A stretch of 64,000 nt of DNA from Roseiflexus sp. RS-1. Its GTDB lineage: Bacteria; Chloroflexota; Chloroflexia; Chloroflexales; Roseiflexaceae. Below, in pieces: positions 1 through 9,235 of the stretch (the stretch's first letter is position 1; the number at the start of each line of letters is the position of its first letter). The notes beneath the pieces were generated by a model that was not told where the DNA came from, searched no databases, and saw only the letters and a program-made list of their open reading frames with translations. A program made the position numbers and the translations under genes. The stretch is taken from positions 4,215,501-4,279,500 of the forward strand of contig NC_009523.1 of assembly GCF_000016665.1 (NCBI RefSeq). Reading direction: 5' to 3'.

Positions 1-402
1 ACCACGATCTATGCGTTGTTGTGGCGACCGCAGGGTCCGGTTGATCGCGGAGTGGCAGCGACGGCTGGTGTGATGGCAATGACGTGGGGTGACGCGCTGG
101 CAGCGCTTGTGGGTCAGCGCATCGGTCGGCACAGGTACACTATCGGTCAGAGTAGCCGGACGCTGGAAGGGTCTGCGGTTATGTTTGCGGTCAGCGCGAT
201 AGCGATGCTGCTCACGGTGCTGTTTCTTCCAGGCTCAGCGCTGGCGCCATTTGCCCCGACCGTCGCGCCAGCGCGCGCCGTTCTGGCTGCTCTGCTCGGC
301 GCTATCGTCGCTACCGTGGTCGAGGCGGTATCGCCGCATGGAACCGACAATCTGAGCGTTCCTGTCGCCGCGGCAGCCGTTGCGTTTCTGGCGGGAATCT
401 GA
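1..402 (+). CDS. Phytol/dolichol kinase-like membrane protein (C-terminal part)
   Basis: The gene begins before the window; its frame is open from base 1. The visible 133 residues contain GDALAALVGQRIGRHRY, then a Gly-Arg-Thr-Leu-Glu-Gly stretch, and a later VEAVSPHGTDNLSVP motif. This pattern is typical of the CTP-dependent polyprenol/phytol kinase and CDP-diglyceride synthase-like superfamily (VTE5/SEC59 type), integral membrane enzymes that phosphorylate isoprenoid alcohols. At least three hydrophobic segments are visible (around residues 63-78, 90-107 and 122-132). It converges on msrA with a single base between the two stop codons. Phytol kinase would suit a phototroph recycling chlorophyll phytol, but substrate cannot be decided from this fragment. 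Confidence 0.7.
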   Translation, partial: TTIYALLWRPQGPVDRGVAATAGVMAMTWGDALAALVGQRIGRHRYTIGQSSRTLEGSAVMFAVSAIAMLLTVLFLPGSALAPFAPTVAPARAVLAALLGAIVATVVEAVSPHGTDNLSVPVAAAAVAFLAGI

Positions 403-403
403 T

Positions 404-964
404 TCAGCGCTTCGATTTGATGCGTTCGGAGAATTGTTTTCGCGCTTTCATCACCTTTGGCGCGACGACTGCCATACAGTACCCCTGGTACGGATTCTTT
501 GCAAAATATTCCTGGTGGTACTCTTCCGCCATCCAGAACTCTGTAAACGGCTTCACTTCGGTTACGATCGGCGCGCTCCAGATTTTTGCGGCGTTCAATG
601 CAGCGATGGTTTCTTCGGCAATCCGGCGCTGATCTTCGTTGTGATACAGAATGATCGAACGGTACTGCGGACCGACGTCGGCGCCCTGACGGTTGGGCGT
701 GGTCGGGTCGTGAATGCTGAAAAAGATGTCCAGCAGGTCGCGAAACGTGATGACCTGCGGATCGAACGTGATCTGCACAACTTCGGCGTGACCGGTTCTG
801 CCGGTGCAGACCTCCTCGTATGTCGGGTTGGGCTTGTGCCCGCCAGCATACCCCGATTCGACGCTGATGACCCCTTCGATCTCGTCGTACACGGCTTCGA
901 GACACCAGAAACACCCGCCGCCCAGCGTGGCGACGTCGCGTTTGGGAACGATTGTATCAGTCAT
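404..964 (-). CDS. msrA: Peptide methionine sulfoxide reductase MsrA
   Basis: A 186-residue MsrA, the usual family size. It reduces the S-epimer of methionine sulfoxide in proteins and free Met-O in the cytoplasm. The catalytic GGCFWCLE motif lies at about residues 14-21, followed by the conserved GYAGGHKPNPTYEEVCTGRTGH region and the HDPT segment. I chose the ATG at 962-964 because an AGGAG site sits five bases upstream; the frame stays open further upstream but that extension is not conserved-looking. No MsrB is fused or adjacent. Confidence 0.95.
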   Translation of the reverse strand: MTDTIVPKRDVATLGGGCFWCLEAVYDEIEGVISVESGYAGGHKPNPTYEEVCTGRTGHAEVVQITFDPQVITFRDLLDIFFSIHDPTTPNRQGADVGPQYRSIILYHNEDQRRIAEETIAALNAAKIWSAPIVTEVKPFTEFWMAEEYHQEYFAKNPYQGYCMAVVAPKVMKARKQFSERIKSKR

Positions 965-1095
965 AAGAGCTCCTGAGTGCCGGGATATCTGTTCGTACGC
1001 AATAGTATACGTCACCTGCAGCAGATGGATGTCGCCGCACGCAACGTGCGCCTTCAACTGTCAGGAGGGGCGCAACCCGCGCTTGCACCCTCGCT

Positions 1096-1373
1096 GGTAC
1101 CTGTTCACACCTGGGGTCATCCACAAACCTGGGAGCGCGGGCGTCCCGCCCGCACTGCGTCTCCAAGAGCAAGATGCCCAGGAGACATCATCGGGTACCT
1201 GTTCACACCTGGGGTCATCCACAAACCTGGGAGCGCGGGCGTCCCGCCCGCACCGCGTCTCCGAGGGCAAGATGCCCAGGAGACATCATCGGGTACCTGT
1301 TCACACCTGGGGTCATCCACAAACCTGGGAGCGCGGGCGTCCCGCCCGCACCGCGTCTCCAAGAGCAAGATGC
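1096..1373. repeat. Three direct repeats of 98 bp
   Basis: Three near-identical copies start at 1096, 1194 and 1292, giving an exact 98-bp period. Each contains an inverted repeat (GCGGGCGTCCCGCCCGC). The third copy runs into a second, shorter array. There are no unique spacers, so this is not a CRISPR. The translated ORFs through the block are repeat artefacts. Confidence 0.9.
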
Positions 1374-1472
1374 CCTCGCTCCAGGAGACATCATCTCTCC
1401 GAGGGCAAGATGCCCTCGCTCCAGGAGACATCATCTCTCCGAGGGCAAGATGCCCTCGCTCCAGGAGACATG
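1361..1472. repeat. Three direct repeats of 40 bp
   Basis: Units start at 1361, 1401 and 1441 (core AAGATGCCCTCGCTCCAGGA). They share the AAGATGCCC...CAGGAGACATCAT core with the preceding 98-bp units, from which they look like shortened derivatives. Confidence 0.85.
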
Positions 1473-1511
1473 GAACACGTACCCCCGCCGCTGCGTCTCC
1501 ACCTGGCAGTA

Positions 1512-1520
1512 TGCTATAAT
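1512..1520 (+). promoter_or_regulatory. Extended -10 promoter for the polysaccharide cluster
   Basis: TGCTATAAT is a perfect extended -10 element 43 bases before the deacetylase start. No convincing -35 box is seen, which extended -10 promoters tolerate. The same TGCTATAAT string precedes sucA and, on the minus strand, the rpsF operon in this window. Confidence 0.55.
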
Positions 1521-1562
1521 GCGCCGTCTGAACGAGTGCGAAGCCAGACACCGGAACGGGAT

Positions 1563-3422
1563 ATGAAACGAACGTGGCATGCGGGCATTGTTGGAGCAGT
1601 CGCGCTTGGACTTATTCTGATGAGCACCGTATTCGTCGCAGTGCAGGAGCGGATGGGGCGGTGTGCAGCAGTGCCATTGATCGCTGACGATCTGCTGGGC
1701 GCGCCTGATTTTTCCAACCTGGCGCCCGGTACGCCGACCGGCGTTCTGTTGCCGGTCGGCTGGAGCGCAGCCGCAAGCGGCGTACAGGTTGGCGACTTTA
1801 CCGTTTCCGGTTCAGGGCGCTCGTTCCAACTCCTCGGCATCGCCAACCACCTCCGCACCCCGTCGGTCGCCGTGCGACCTGGCGTGTCGTACTGCGCCAC
1901 TGCGCAGGCGCTCGCCGACTCGTCTTCGGCGACTCGGGTGCGCCTCGGATTTCACTGGCTCGACGCCAGCGGCGACATCCTGCGCGTCGACTGGAGCGGG
2001 TGGCAGGAGGTGCGGCGCTGGAACGGACCAACTGACACTCAACCCTGGTCGCTGATCGGTGGAGGGTTCACCGCCCCGCCTGAAGCCACCCATCTTGCGG
2101 TGACGTTCCATCCTGCATCTGATGATCGGGTCTACCTCGACCTGATCCGCATCCGACACGGGCGCTTCCCACACACCGGCGAGATGCCGCCAGCATCACC
2201 TGAGCAGACTGCCGGGGTTGAGGCGCTTCCCTGGCCCAACGGCGCGCGCGCAGCGCTCTCATTTTCGTTCGATTGGGAAACGACGATGGGCGGGTTGATC
2301 CATTCGCGTTCGGTCGATGACCCAAACGTCGATCAGGACCCGCTTATGCGAGGAATGCGGATGCGCGAAGGAATCACGACAACGCTGGACATCTTCCGAC
2401 CATACGGCATCCGCGCCACCTACTACGCAACCGGGTACAATTTCCTGACCGGCAACCGCGAGCAGCGGCGCTTCATGGGAGACCCGACGTTCACGTGGGC
2501 GAACCGTGCTAACCGCTGGCAAACCGACGCCTGGCAGCAGCAACCCTGGTTCTCACCCGATCCGTATGGCACGGTAGCGACTGACCCTGCCTGGTATTTT
2601 GGCGACCTGATCCCGCTGGTGCAGCGCGAGGGACATGATATTCAGAGCCATACGTTCAGCCACCTGTACGGCGGGCTTGCGAGCGCTGAGGAGTGGCGCA
2701 GCGATCTCTCCGAATGGCGGAGAGTCGCTGCAGAGCACAATGTCCCGCCAGCGCGGTCGCTGGCGTTTCCGTGGAGCAGCAGCGCCGGCATGAGTTACGC
2801 GAACTGGCAGGCGCTGGCAGAAGCCGGCATCACGTCGGTGACGCGCACGAACTGGAATCCGCGCCAACCGCAGTACCATCTGGTGAGCAGGGATGAACCG
2901 CACTGCCGACCGGTTCCGGGCCACGAAGCGATCCTCGCCTGCCCGGATTTCTACCTGACAGAGCAGAGCGCTGCGGAAGCGCCAGGCGTGATCGAGCGCG
3001 CCATCAACACCGGCGGCATGATCGACCTGTGGGCGCACACCGAAGAAGTCGTCACTCCGGCGCAGATCGCCGTGTGGCGCAACGTTGTGCGCTATGCCGT
3101 CGGGCGCCGCGATGCGGGCGATCTGTGGATTGCGCCGCTGGCGGAGATTGCCGACCGGCAACAGGCGGTGGCGCTGGTGCGCATCGAGCGACACGAATCA
3201 GAACCGGTTCACGACATGTCCTCAAACGCACCGTTGCATTTCCTGGTTACGAACCATAGCGTACACGACCTGCAAGGATTGACGCTCAACCTGCCGTCTG
3301 TCATCCAACAGGTAACGTTGGACGGCGAACAGAGCAACGCAACGCCTGTTGTTCGCGGTACGCTGCTGATCTTCGATCTGGCAGCCGGTGAGACCATCGA
3401 GGTGACGGCATGGTTGGGGTAA
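1563..3422 (+). CDS. Polysaccharide deacetylase family protein
   Basis: A 619-residue protein. Residues about 8-28 form one hydrophobic segment after a short basic start, a signal anchor or signal peptide. A carbohydrate-binding-like beta-rich stretch follows (about 40-200), then a NodB-type deacetylase domain (about 225-530) with FSFSFDWE near its start (catalytic/metal Asp), GHDIQSHTFSHLYGG (the HxxxH metal pair) and LAFPWSS. The family removes N- or O-acetyl groups from extracellular polysaccharides or peptidoglycan. The start at 1563 was chosen over the far-upstream in-frame start at 804 because the upstream part reads through msrA antisense and the repeat block. It is the first gene of the surface-polysaccharide run and overlaps the next gene by 13 bases. 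Confidence 0.85.
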   Translation: MKRTWHAGIVGAVALGLILMSTVFVAVQERMGRCAAVPLIADDLLGAPDFSNLAPGTPTGVLLPVGWSAAASGVQVGDFTVSGSGRSFQLLGIANHLRTPSVAVRPGVSYCATAQALADSSSATRVRLGFHWLDASGDILRVDWSGWQEVRRWNGPTDTQPWSLIGGGFTAPPEATHLAVTFHPASDDRVYLDLIRIRHGRFPHTGEMPPASPEQTAGVEALPWPNGARAALSFSFDWETTMGGLIHSRSVDDPNVDQDPLMRGMRMREGITTTLDIFRPYGIRATYYATGYNFLTGNREQRRFMGDPTFTWANRANRWQTDAWQQQPWFSPDPYGTVATDPAWYFGDLIPLVQREGHDIQSHTFSHLYGGLASAEEWRSDLSEWRRVAAEHNVPPARSLAFPWSSSAGMSYANWQALAEAGITSVTRTNWNPRQPQYHLVSRDEPHCRPVPGHEAILACPDFYLTEQSAAEAPGVIERAINTGGMIDLWAHTEEVVTPAQIAVWRNVVRYAVGRRDAGDLWIAPLAEIADRQQAVALVRIERHESEPVHDMSSNAPLHFLVTNHSVHDLQGLTLNLPSVIQQVTLDGEQSNATPVVRGTLLIFDLAAGETIEVTAWLG

Positions 3423-5141
3423 GGAATGCGCAGGCGCGGACGCACACTACCTGGCAATTCCATCCAGGCGATTATCTGGTTGTTGCAATCTTTATCTGCA
3501 CAACCGTAGTTATGATGTATGCAGTGCTTGAGTCGCCGACATCCTTGCTGCTCGGTTGGGCGGGCGACAACATTCAGTACGTTTATGCCGCCGGATGGAT
3601 TGCTGAAGCGCTGCGCACCGGCGCTTCACCGTTTGTCGACCCGCGCATCAATCCCCCGGAAGGATTGGCGCTGACCGCCACCGATGTGCCATACCTGGGA
3701 TATATGGTAGTTGCACCACTGACGTGGATATTCGGACCCGTGTTCGGATATAATGCGCACCTGGCGCTCGCTCACTTCCTTTCGGGTCTGTGCGCATACC
3801 TGTGGGTGCATCGTCTGACCGGCAGTCGCACTGGCGGGTTAGTTGCTGGCCTGGCATTCATGCTGGCGCCGTTTCGCCACGCTCATAGCTACGGTCATCC
3901 GCAGATTGTGAGCACATATCCACTCCCGTTATTCTTTTGGGCGCTCGATGCCTCGCTCCGATCACAACCGGATCGTAAGGCGCTGGCAGGTCTGGCAGGG
4001 GCAACCTTCCTGCTCGGCGCAGCATCGCAGTATTACCTTGTTATTGGTTTACTCTGCGGTCTTGTGTATGCGCTATTGACGTTCGTGACCCGACGGTTGA
4101 ATCCACTGCGTGGCGCGTGGCTCGCAGCGCCAGCAGTACTGATCGGTGCATTATTTGCGGCAACCCCTTATCTGATGATAGCACAGGAAGGAACCTACAA
4201 TACTTATACTACTGAAAAAACACGAATGTGGTCAGCCAGCCCGATGAACTTCATCGTGCCATACCATCTGCATCCACTCTGGGGAACGCTTGTCGAGCAG
4301 TTGCGGCCTGAAACGTTGTGGGTTGAAAAAACGCTCTATGTTGGACTCGTCCCCGGAGTGCTGGCGCTGGTAGCATTGCGTACCTTTGAACGCCGGTTTG
4401 TCTGGGTCGGAACCGGTTTATTTGCGTTTATCCTGGCACTCGGCACCGATCTGCACACCGGCAATATACCGCTGCAACCGGATCGTCCGATCTGGTTGCC
4501 GGCATATTATCTGCATCAACTGCCGATCATCGGTCTTATGCGTGTTTGGGCGCGCTTTGGGGTTGTAACCATTCTTTTTGTTGCTTTGCTGGCAGGTGTA
4601 GGAGCGGCACAATTGACACATCGCAGTAAAGAGGCGTCACGATTCGGGGATCATACTCTCAAACATCGACGTTCGCTCCTTCTCGCCCCATTGATCATTT
4701 TGCTTGTAGCGCTCGATCTGAGCCCGATCTACAGAACCACTGATCGCATAACGCTGGCGCCTCGTCCGATTGACATCTGGCTTGCACAACAACCAGGCGA
4801 TTTCATTATCGGGTTTGAACCGGTTATTGATGACAAAATCAACTATTATATATATTCTGTTCGGCGCCCTGATTCATGGGAAGCAAACGTTCGCATTCAT
4901 GCATCAGGCGCATATGCCATCCGTCTTTCAGGATTTCAACGAGCGCTCACGCGGCTTTCCCGACAGTGCTTCCGCTCAACGATTGCGCGACCTGGGGATA
5001 CGCTATCTGCTGCTGGAAAAACATATGTTTGATGGGAAACGCGCCTTTCGCTGGGATGTCGTTGAACAACGACTCGCAGAGACCCCAGAGTTGTATGTTG
5101 TGACGGAAGTTGACGGTGTTGTTGTCGTAGGATTTCGCTAG
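3410..5141 (+). pseudogene. Polytopic membrane protein (GT-C/YfhO-like), frameshifted
   Basis: The main frame starts at 3410 and encodes about 480 residues with roughly ten hydrophobic segments and a short acidic loop near the start (GWAGDNIQYVYAAGWI), the plan of GT-C type sugar transferases and YfhO-like proteins that use lipid-linked sugars. After INYYIY (about 4850) that frame turns into low-quality sequence and stops at 5032. The natural C-terminus (LFGALIHGKQTF... through RYLLLEKHMFDGKRAF) continues in the next frame to the stop at 5139-5141. The break falls in a TA run (about 4845-4855), so loss of one TA unit would explain it. It may be a recent inactivation, a phase-variable tract or a sequencing error. 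The substrate is unknown. Confidence 0.6.
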
Positions 5142-5150
5142 ACTGCACAT

Positions 5151-6965
5151 ATGGCACACCTTGCGACGCCAGCAACCTGGATCGTGGCGTTGAGCCGCCA
5201 GCGCGGACCACTGCGGTTGTACCAGTGGCTCTGGCTGCTGATCTGCACACTTGGCGCGCTGGCGATAGCAGCGCCGCGCATCCTCTCCCAACCGATCCGC
5301 TATGAAACGCTGGCAACGGTGCAGATCGATGCCGTCGAACGCTATCACGAGTTGTATACCGACGGTCAGCCCGACGACGATTACCGCGCTGTCGAGGCGC
5401 AGGCGCTCGAACTGTTGAAAGCGCGCCGTCCCGACCTTGGCGGTCCGACCTATGCGGTGCGCTTTGCGCCACACTCCGATGGGCGCATCGACATCATCGC
5501 CACCGGTCGGACACCGCTCGAAGCGCAGATGCTGGCGGACGAAGCGGCAGAGATGCTGGCGCGCACAGTGCGCGCAGCCGGCGGACGCGAGATTCTGCGC
5601 AATCTCATGGGATGGGAACTGACCGAAGCGCTCCAGGGGCGTCAGCCAGAAACGACCTTCCAGCATCTGCTGCGCGAAATCATCCGGACGCAGGCGTTTC
5701 CGCTCAACCGGGCGGTCGAGCCGGTCTCGGCGTACATCACTGTTGATCAACTGCCACGCGAAGAACTGAGCGACCTGGCGCGCGCGCTGGAAGTTCGTGA
5801 GGAACAGTTGCGGCGTATCGATATTCCCGCGCTGGAGATGAATCGCACGGCTGCAACCGGCGCTGCGCTCCAGCGGATCGATGCCGACCTGGTGCGCCTG
5901 ACGGCGGGAAAACAGGCGATCCGTGATGCGCTCGCATACCTGTATCGCAACCTCAGCGCCGCCTTCGCCCCCGATGCACCCAGCGACGCCTACCGCGCGA
6001 TCCGGGCGCCGCTGCCGGAACGCGCCGTTGATCGCCGCATCCCGCTGCTCCTCTCGGTGGCAACGCTGGTCGGGCTGGTCTTCGGCGCAGCCGGTGTGGC
6101 AGTGGATCGCAGCGCTGGCGTCATGCGCAAAATCCTGGAACTCTGGGCATACCGCGAATTGATCCGCAACCTTGTGATCCGCGATTTGCAGGTTCGGTAT
6201 AAAGGCAGCGCGCTTGGCTATCTCTGGACGCAACTGGCGCCTCTGCTGCTCATGCTCGTCTTCTGGTTCGTCTTCAGCGCCTTCTTCCAGGCGGACATCG
6301 CCATGTTCCCAGTGTTCCTTCTGGTCGGTCTGTTGCCGTGGAACTTCGCCAGCGAAGCGGTGAGCGGCGGCACACGCAGTGTGATCGACAATGCGGCGCT
6401 GGTCAAGAAGGTGTTCTTCCCGCGTGAGGTACTGCCGCTCGTCTCCGTCCTTTCCAGCCTGGTCAACTTTGTGCTGTCGCTGCCGATGCTTCTGCTGGTC
6501 ATGGCGGCAGTTCAGGCAATGTACGCACCTTTGCGCGCAACGGGCAACTGGACGAACTTTTCGTGGACGTTCGTCTATCTGCCGGTGTTGATTGGCATTC
6601 AGACGCTCTTTCTGGCGGGGGTGGCGTTGTTTCTCAGTGCGCTGGCGGTGCGCTACCGCGATACCGTTCACCTGATCGGCATCTTCATTCAGTTCTGGTT
6701 CTTCCTCACACCGGTCATCTATGCGCTTGATCGGGTTGCCGGTCCGCTGGTGCAACTGGTGCGCTGGCTCAACCCGATGGCGTCGCTGGTTGAGTTTTAC
6801 CGCGAGATTCTGTATGGAAACGCTGTCGCCTTTGGTCAGATTCCGACCCCGAACCTCCCTGCCCTCGATAGTGTGCTGCGTGTTCTGTTGACCGCCCTGG
6901 CGACTCTGGCGATTGGCTACTGGTATTTCCAGCGTCGCAGCGGTGAGTTTGGCGAGCGGTTGTAG
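5151..6965 (+). CDS. Wzz-like domain fused to ABC-2 polysaccharide export permease
   Basis: A 604-residue fusion. Residues about 1-320 look like a chain-length-determinant (Wzz) protein: an N-terminal TM helix (about 25-45), a periplasmic-type helical region with heptad character, and a closing TM helix (about 300-320). Residues about 328-604 are an ABC-2 permease of the Wzm/TagG type: the N-terminal LWAYRELIRNLVIRDLQVRY signature, GYLWTQLAPLL, and six hydrophobic segments. Wzm permeases form the membrane channel that exports lipid-linked glycans together with a Wzt ATPase. No ATPase gene lies next to it, which is unusual for the family. Fusion of the length regulator to the channel is also unusual. 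It sits between the membrane protein above and the glycosyltransferases, supporting a role in glycan export. Confidence 0.8.
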   Translation: MAHLATPATWIVALSRQRGPLRLYQWLWLLICTLGALAIAAPRILSQPIRYETLATVQIDAVERYHELYTDGQPDDDYRAVEAQALELLKARRPDLGGPTYAVRFAPHSDGRIDIIATGRTPLEAQMLADEAAEMLARTVRAAGGREILRNLMGWELTEALQGRQPETTFQHLLREIIRTQAFPLNRAVEPVSAYITVDQLPREELSDLARALEVREEQLRRIDIPALEMNRTAATGAALQRIDADLVRLTAGKQAIRDALAYLYRNLSAAFAPDAPSDAYRAIRAPLPERAVDRRIPLLLSVATLVGLVFGAAGVAVDRSAGVMRKILELWAYRELIRNLVIRDLQVRYKGSALGYLWTQLAPLLLMLVFWFVFSAFFQADIAMFPVFLLVGLLPWNFASEAVSGGTRSVIDNAALVKKVFFPREVLPLVSVLSSLVNFVLSLPMLLLVMAAVQAMYAPLRATGNWTNFSWTFVYLPVLIGIQTLFLAGVALFLSALAVRYRDTVHLIGIFIQFWFFLTPVIYALDRVAGPLVQLVRWLNPMASLVEFYREILYGNAVAFGQIPTPNLPALDSVLRVLLTALATLAIGYWYFQRRSGEFGERL

Positions 6966-7194
6966 AGAACCGGGAACCGAGAACCAAGAACCGAGAACCA
7001 AGAACCGAGAACCAAGAACCAAGAACTGAGAACCGAGAACTGAGAACCGAGAACTGAGAACCAGGAACTGAGAACCGAGAACTGAGAACCAGGAACTGAG
7101 AACCGAGAACTGAGAACCAGGAACTGAGAACCAGGAACTGAGAACTGAGAACCAGGAACTGAGAACTGAGCATTGAGCATTGAGAACTGAGAAC
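6964..7194. repeat. Tandem 7-bp repeat array (GAGAACY type)
   Basis: About 32 degenerate units of seven bases (GAGAACC, AAGAACC, GAGAACT, CAGGAACT variants) fill the whole space between the permease and the next glycosyltransferase. A shorter array of the same unit lies at 13618-13683. There are no spacers. Heptameric arrays of this kind resemble the STRR sequences known from heterocystous cyanobacteria in form; I do not claim homology. Confidence 0.9.
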
Positions 7195-7195
7195 C

Positions 7196-9235
7196 ATGAA
7201 AACGCTCAACTCTGTCGCTCCCACCATCGTGTTGCCCGCGTGGCAGGCGCTTCGCGCGGAACAGGCTGTCACGTCACACTCGCCGCACGCGCTCATGGCA
7301 GAAGTTCAACCTTCAACCTTCAACCCCCAACCTTCAACCTTCAACCTTCAACCTTCAATCTTCAACCTTCAGCCTTCAACCTTCAACCTTCAACCTTCAA
7401 CTCCCGACCCCCAACGCCCACCCATCACGATCATCATCCTCACATGGAATGGTCTCGAATATACCCGCCGTTGCATTGAGAGCATCCGCGCCCACACCCA
7501 CGATATAGCGTATCATCTGCTGGTGGTGGACAACGGAAGTAGCGATGGAACGCTGGAGTGGTTGCGCTCACAACCAGAGATCAGGGTGATTGCCAATGAG
7601 CGCAACCTGGGATTTGCGCGGGGCAACAATCAGGGCATGGCAGCCACTCCACCGGACCACGACGTGCTGCTGCTCAATAACGATACCCTGATCATTCAGG
7701 ATCACTGGCTTGCGCATTTGAGCGATGTGGCGCATAGCCATCCTGCATATGGCATTGTCGGGTGCACGCTGCTGCATGCCAATGGATCGCTCCAGCACGC
7801 CGGAACCTATATGCCGACGGATAGTTTTTGGGGGTGCCAGATCGGTGGCGGCGAAGCATACATCGGGCAATATCCCGGCGTGCGCGAGGTCGAGGGGATC
7901 ACAGGCGCGTGCATGTACATCCGCCACGACGTGCGCGCGCTGTTGGGCGGTTTCGATGAAGCGTACACCTCGTACTTCGAGGATACCGACTACTGTCTGC
8001 GGGCGCGTCAGGCGGGGTTCAGGATCGTCTGCACCGGCGGCGTTCAGGTGGTGCATTTCGAGAATACCAGCGCCAGGATCAATAATGCATCCTGGCAGGC
8101 GATGTGGGACAGGGGGCGTGAGGTGTTCGTTCGCAAATGGAAATCTTTCTACGACCAGAAGTACCACCGTGCCATCGTCTGGCACTCACTGGTGGCGTCG
8201 CCGTCCGGGTATGCGACGTCGTCGCGTGAACTTGTGCTCGAACTCGACCGTTGCGGCATCGATGTGCGCCTGGCGTGCATCTGGGGGAATGATTTCACCG
8301 AACCGCTGACGGGCGATCCGCGCATCGATCAGTTGCGCGCCCGTCTCAAAGACTCCAGTCTGCCGCAGGTCGTCTACCATCAGGGCGACTCGTTCATCAA
8401 GAATAGCGGACGCTACCGCATCGGTTATACCATGATCGAGACCGACCGGTTGCCGGATGAGTGGGTCTATCAGGCGAACCAGATGGACGAGGTCTGGACG
8501 CCAACCCACTGGGGGGCTGAGGTCTTCCGCGCCAGCGGCGTGAAACGTCCGATCTTCGTTATTCCGCTGGGGATCAATCCAAACTATTTTCATCCTGGCA
8601 TCCAGGGGCGTAAGCCCGGCAATCGATTCGTCTTCCTGTCAATCTTCGAGTGGATCGAGCGTAAAGCGCCGGAAGTGTTGATCCGCGCCTACCAGCAAAC
8701 GTTTCGCCGCAGTGATGATGTGCTGCTGCTGCTCAAGATTTTCAATTACGATCCCGGTCTCGATGTGGCGCGACGCCTGGGAGAACTGATCCAGCGCGAC
8801 GGTCCGCCGGTGGTGGTGCTGCCCAATCAGCAGATCGCTGCATACCAGCTCGGCTGTCTCTACCGGAGCGCCGACTGCTTCGTGCTGCCAACGCGCGGCG
8901 AGGGATGGGGCATGCCGGCGCTGGAAGCAATGGCGTGTGGACTGCCGGTTATTTCCACCAATTGGGGTGGGCAGACGGCGTTTCTCAACGCAGATGTCGC
9001 CTATCCGCTGCAGGTGCGCGGTCTCGTCCCGGCGGAAGCGCGCGCCCCATACTACCGCGGGTTACGCTGGGCAGACCCCGACATTGACCACCTTTGTGCA
9101 CTGATGCGCCACGTGTATGAACATCCTGACGAAGCGCGCGCGGTAGGAGCGCGGGCAGCCGTCGAAGTCGCTGCACGCTGGACATGGGCGCATGCGGCTG
9201 CGGCGATCATCGAGCGTCTGGAAGCGATTGAATAA
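7196..9235 (+). CDS. Bifunctional glycosyltransferase, GT2 + GT4 domains
   Basis: A 679-residue protein. The GT2 domain spans about 77-330: the start PITIIILTWNGLEYTRRCI, then VVDNGSSDGT for nucleotide-sugar binding, LLLNNDT (DxD-like) and the FDEAYTSYFEDTDYCLRA acceptor/catalytic region as in rhamnosyltransferases. A GT4 domain follows (about 345-679), with the EX7E-like segment PTRGEGWGMPALEAMACGLPV. Residues 1-76 are atypical and include an in-frame 7-bp repeat tract that encodes STFNLQP heptapeptides, so the true start may be downstream. It probably adds successive sugars to an exported polysaccharide. Its stop overlaps the next ATG by one base, so translation is likely coupled. Confidence 0.88.
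   Translation: MKTLNSVAPTIVLPAWQALRAEQAVTSHSPHALMAEVQPSTFNPQPSTFNLQPSIFNLQPSTFNLQPSTPDPQRPPITIIILTWNGLEYTRRCIESIRAHTHDIAYHLLVVDNGSSDGTLEWLRSQPEIRVIANERNLGFARGNNQGMAATPPDHDVLLLNNDTLIIQDHWLAHLSDVAHSHPAYGIVGCTLLHANGSLQHAGTYMPTDSFWGCQIGGGEAYIGQYPGVREVEGITGACMYIRHDVRALLGGFDEAYTSYFEDTDYCLRARQAGFRIVCTGGVQVVHFENTSARINNASWQAMWDRGREVFVRKWKSFYDQKYHRAIVWHSLVASPSGYATSSRELVLELDRCGIDVRLACIWGNDFTEPLTGDPRIDQLRARLKDSSLPQVVYHQGDSFIKNSGRYRIGYTMIETDRLPDEWVYQANQMDEVWTPTHWGAEVFRASGVKRPIFVIPLGINPNYFHPGIQGRKPGNRFVFLSIFEWIERKAPEVLIRAYQQTFRRSDDVLLLLKIFNYDPGLDVARRLGELIQRDGPPVVVLPNQQIAAYQLGCLYRSADCFVLPTRGEGWGMPALEAMACGLPVISTNWGGQTAFLNADVAYPLQVRGLVPAEARAPYYRGLRWADPDIDHLCALMRHVYEHPDEARAVGARAAVEVAARWTWAHAAAAIIERLEAIE
7305..7401 (+). 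repeat. In-frame 7-bp repeats (TTCAACC) inside the glycosyltransferase start
   Basis: About 14 units of TTCAACC with a few variants. Three units equal seven codons, so the translation repeats STFNLQP without breaking frame. The unit differs from the intergenic GAGAACY array 110 bases upstream and is not its reverse complement. Confidence 0.9.

Noticed and set aside
1096-1472. Possible CRISPR array
   Set aside because: Repeats are directly adjacent at fixed periods with no unique spacers, and there are no cas genes.
4947-7022. Long minus-strand ORF of 691 codons
   Set aside because: Antisense to the Wzz/ABC-2 gene and the 7-bp array; composition is that of a shadow frame.
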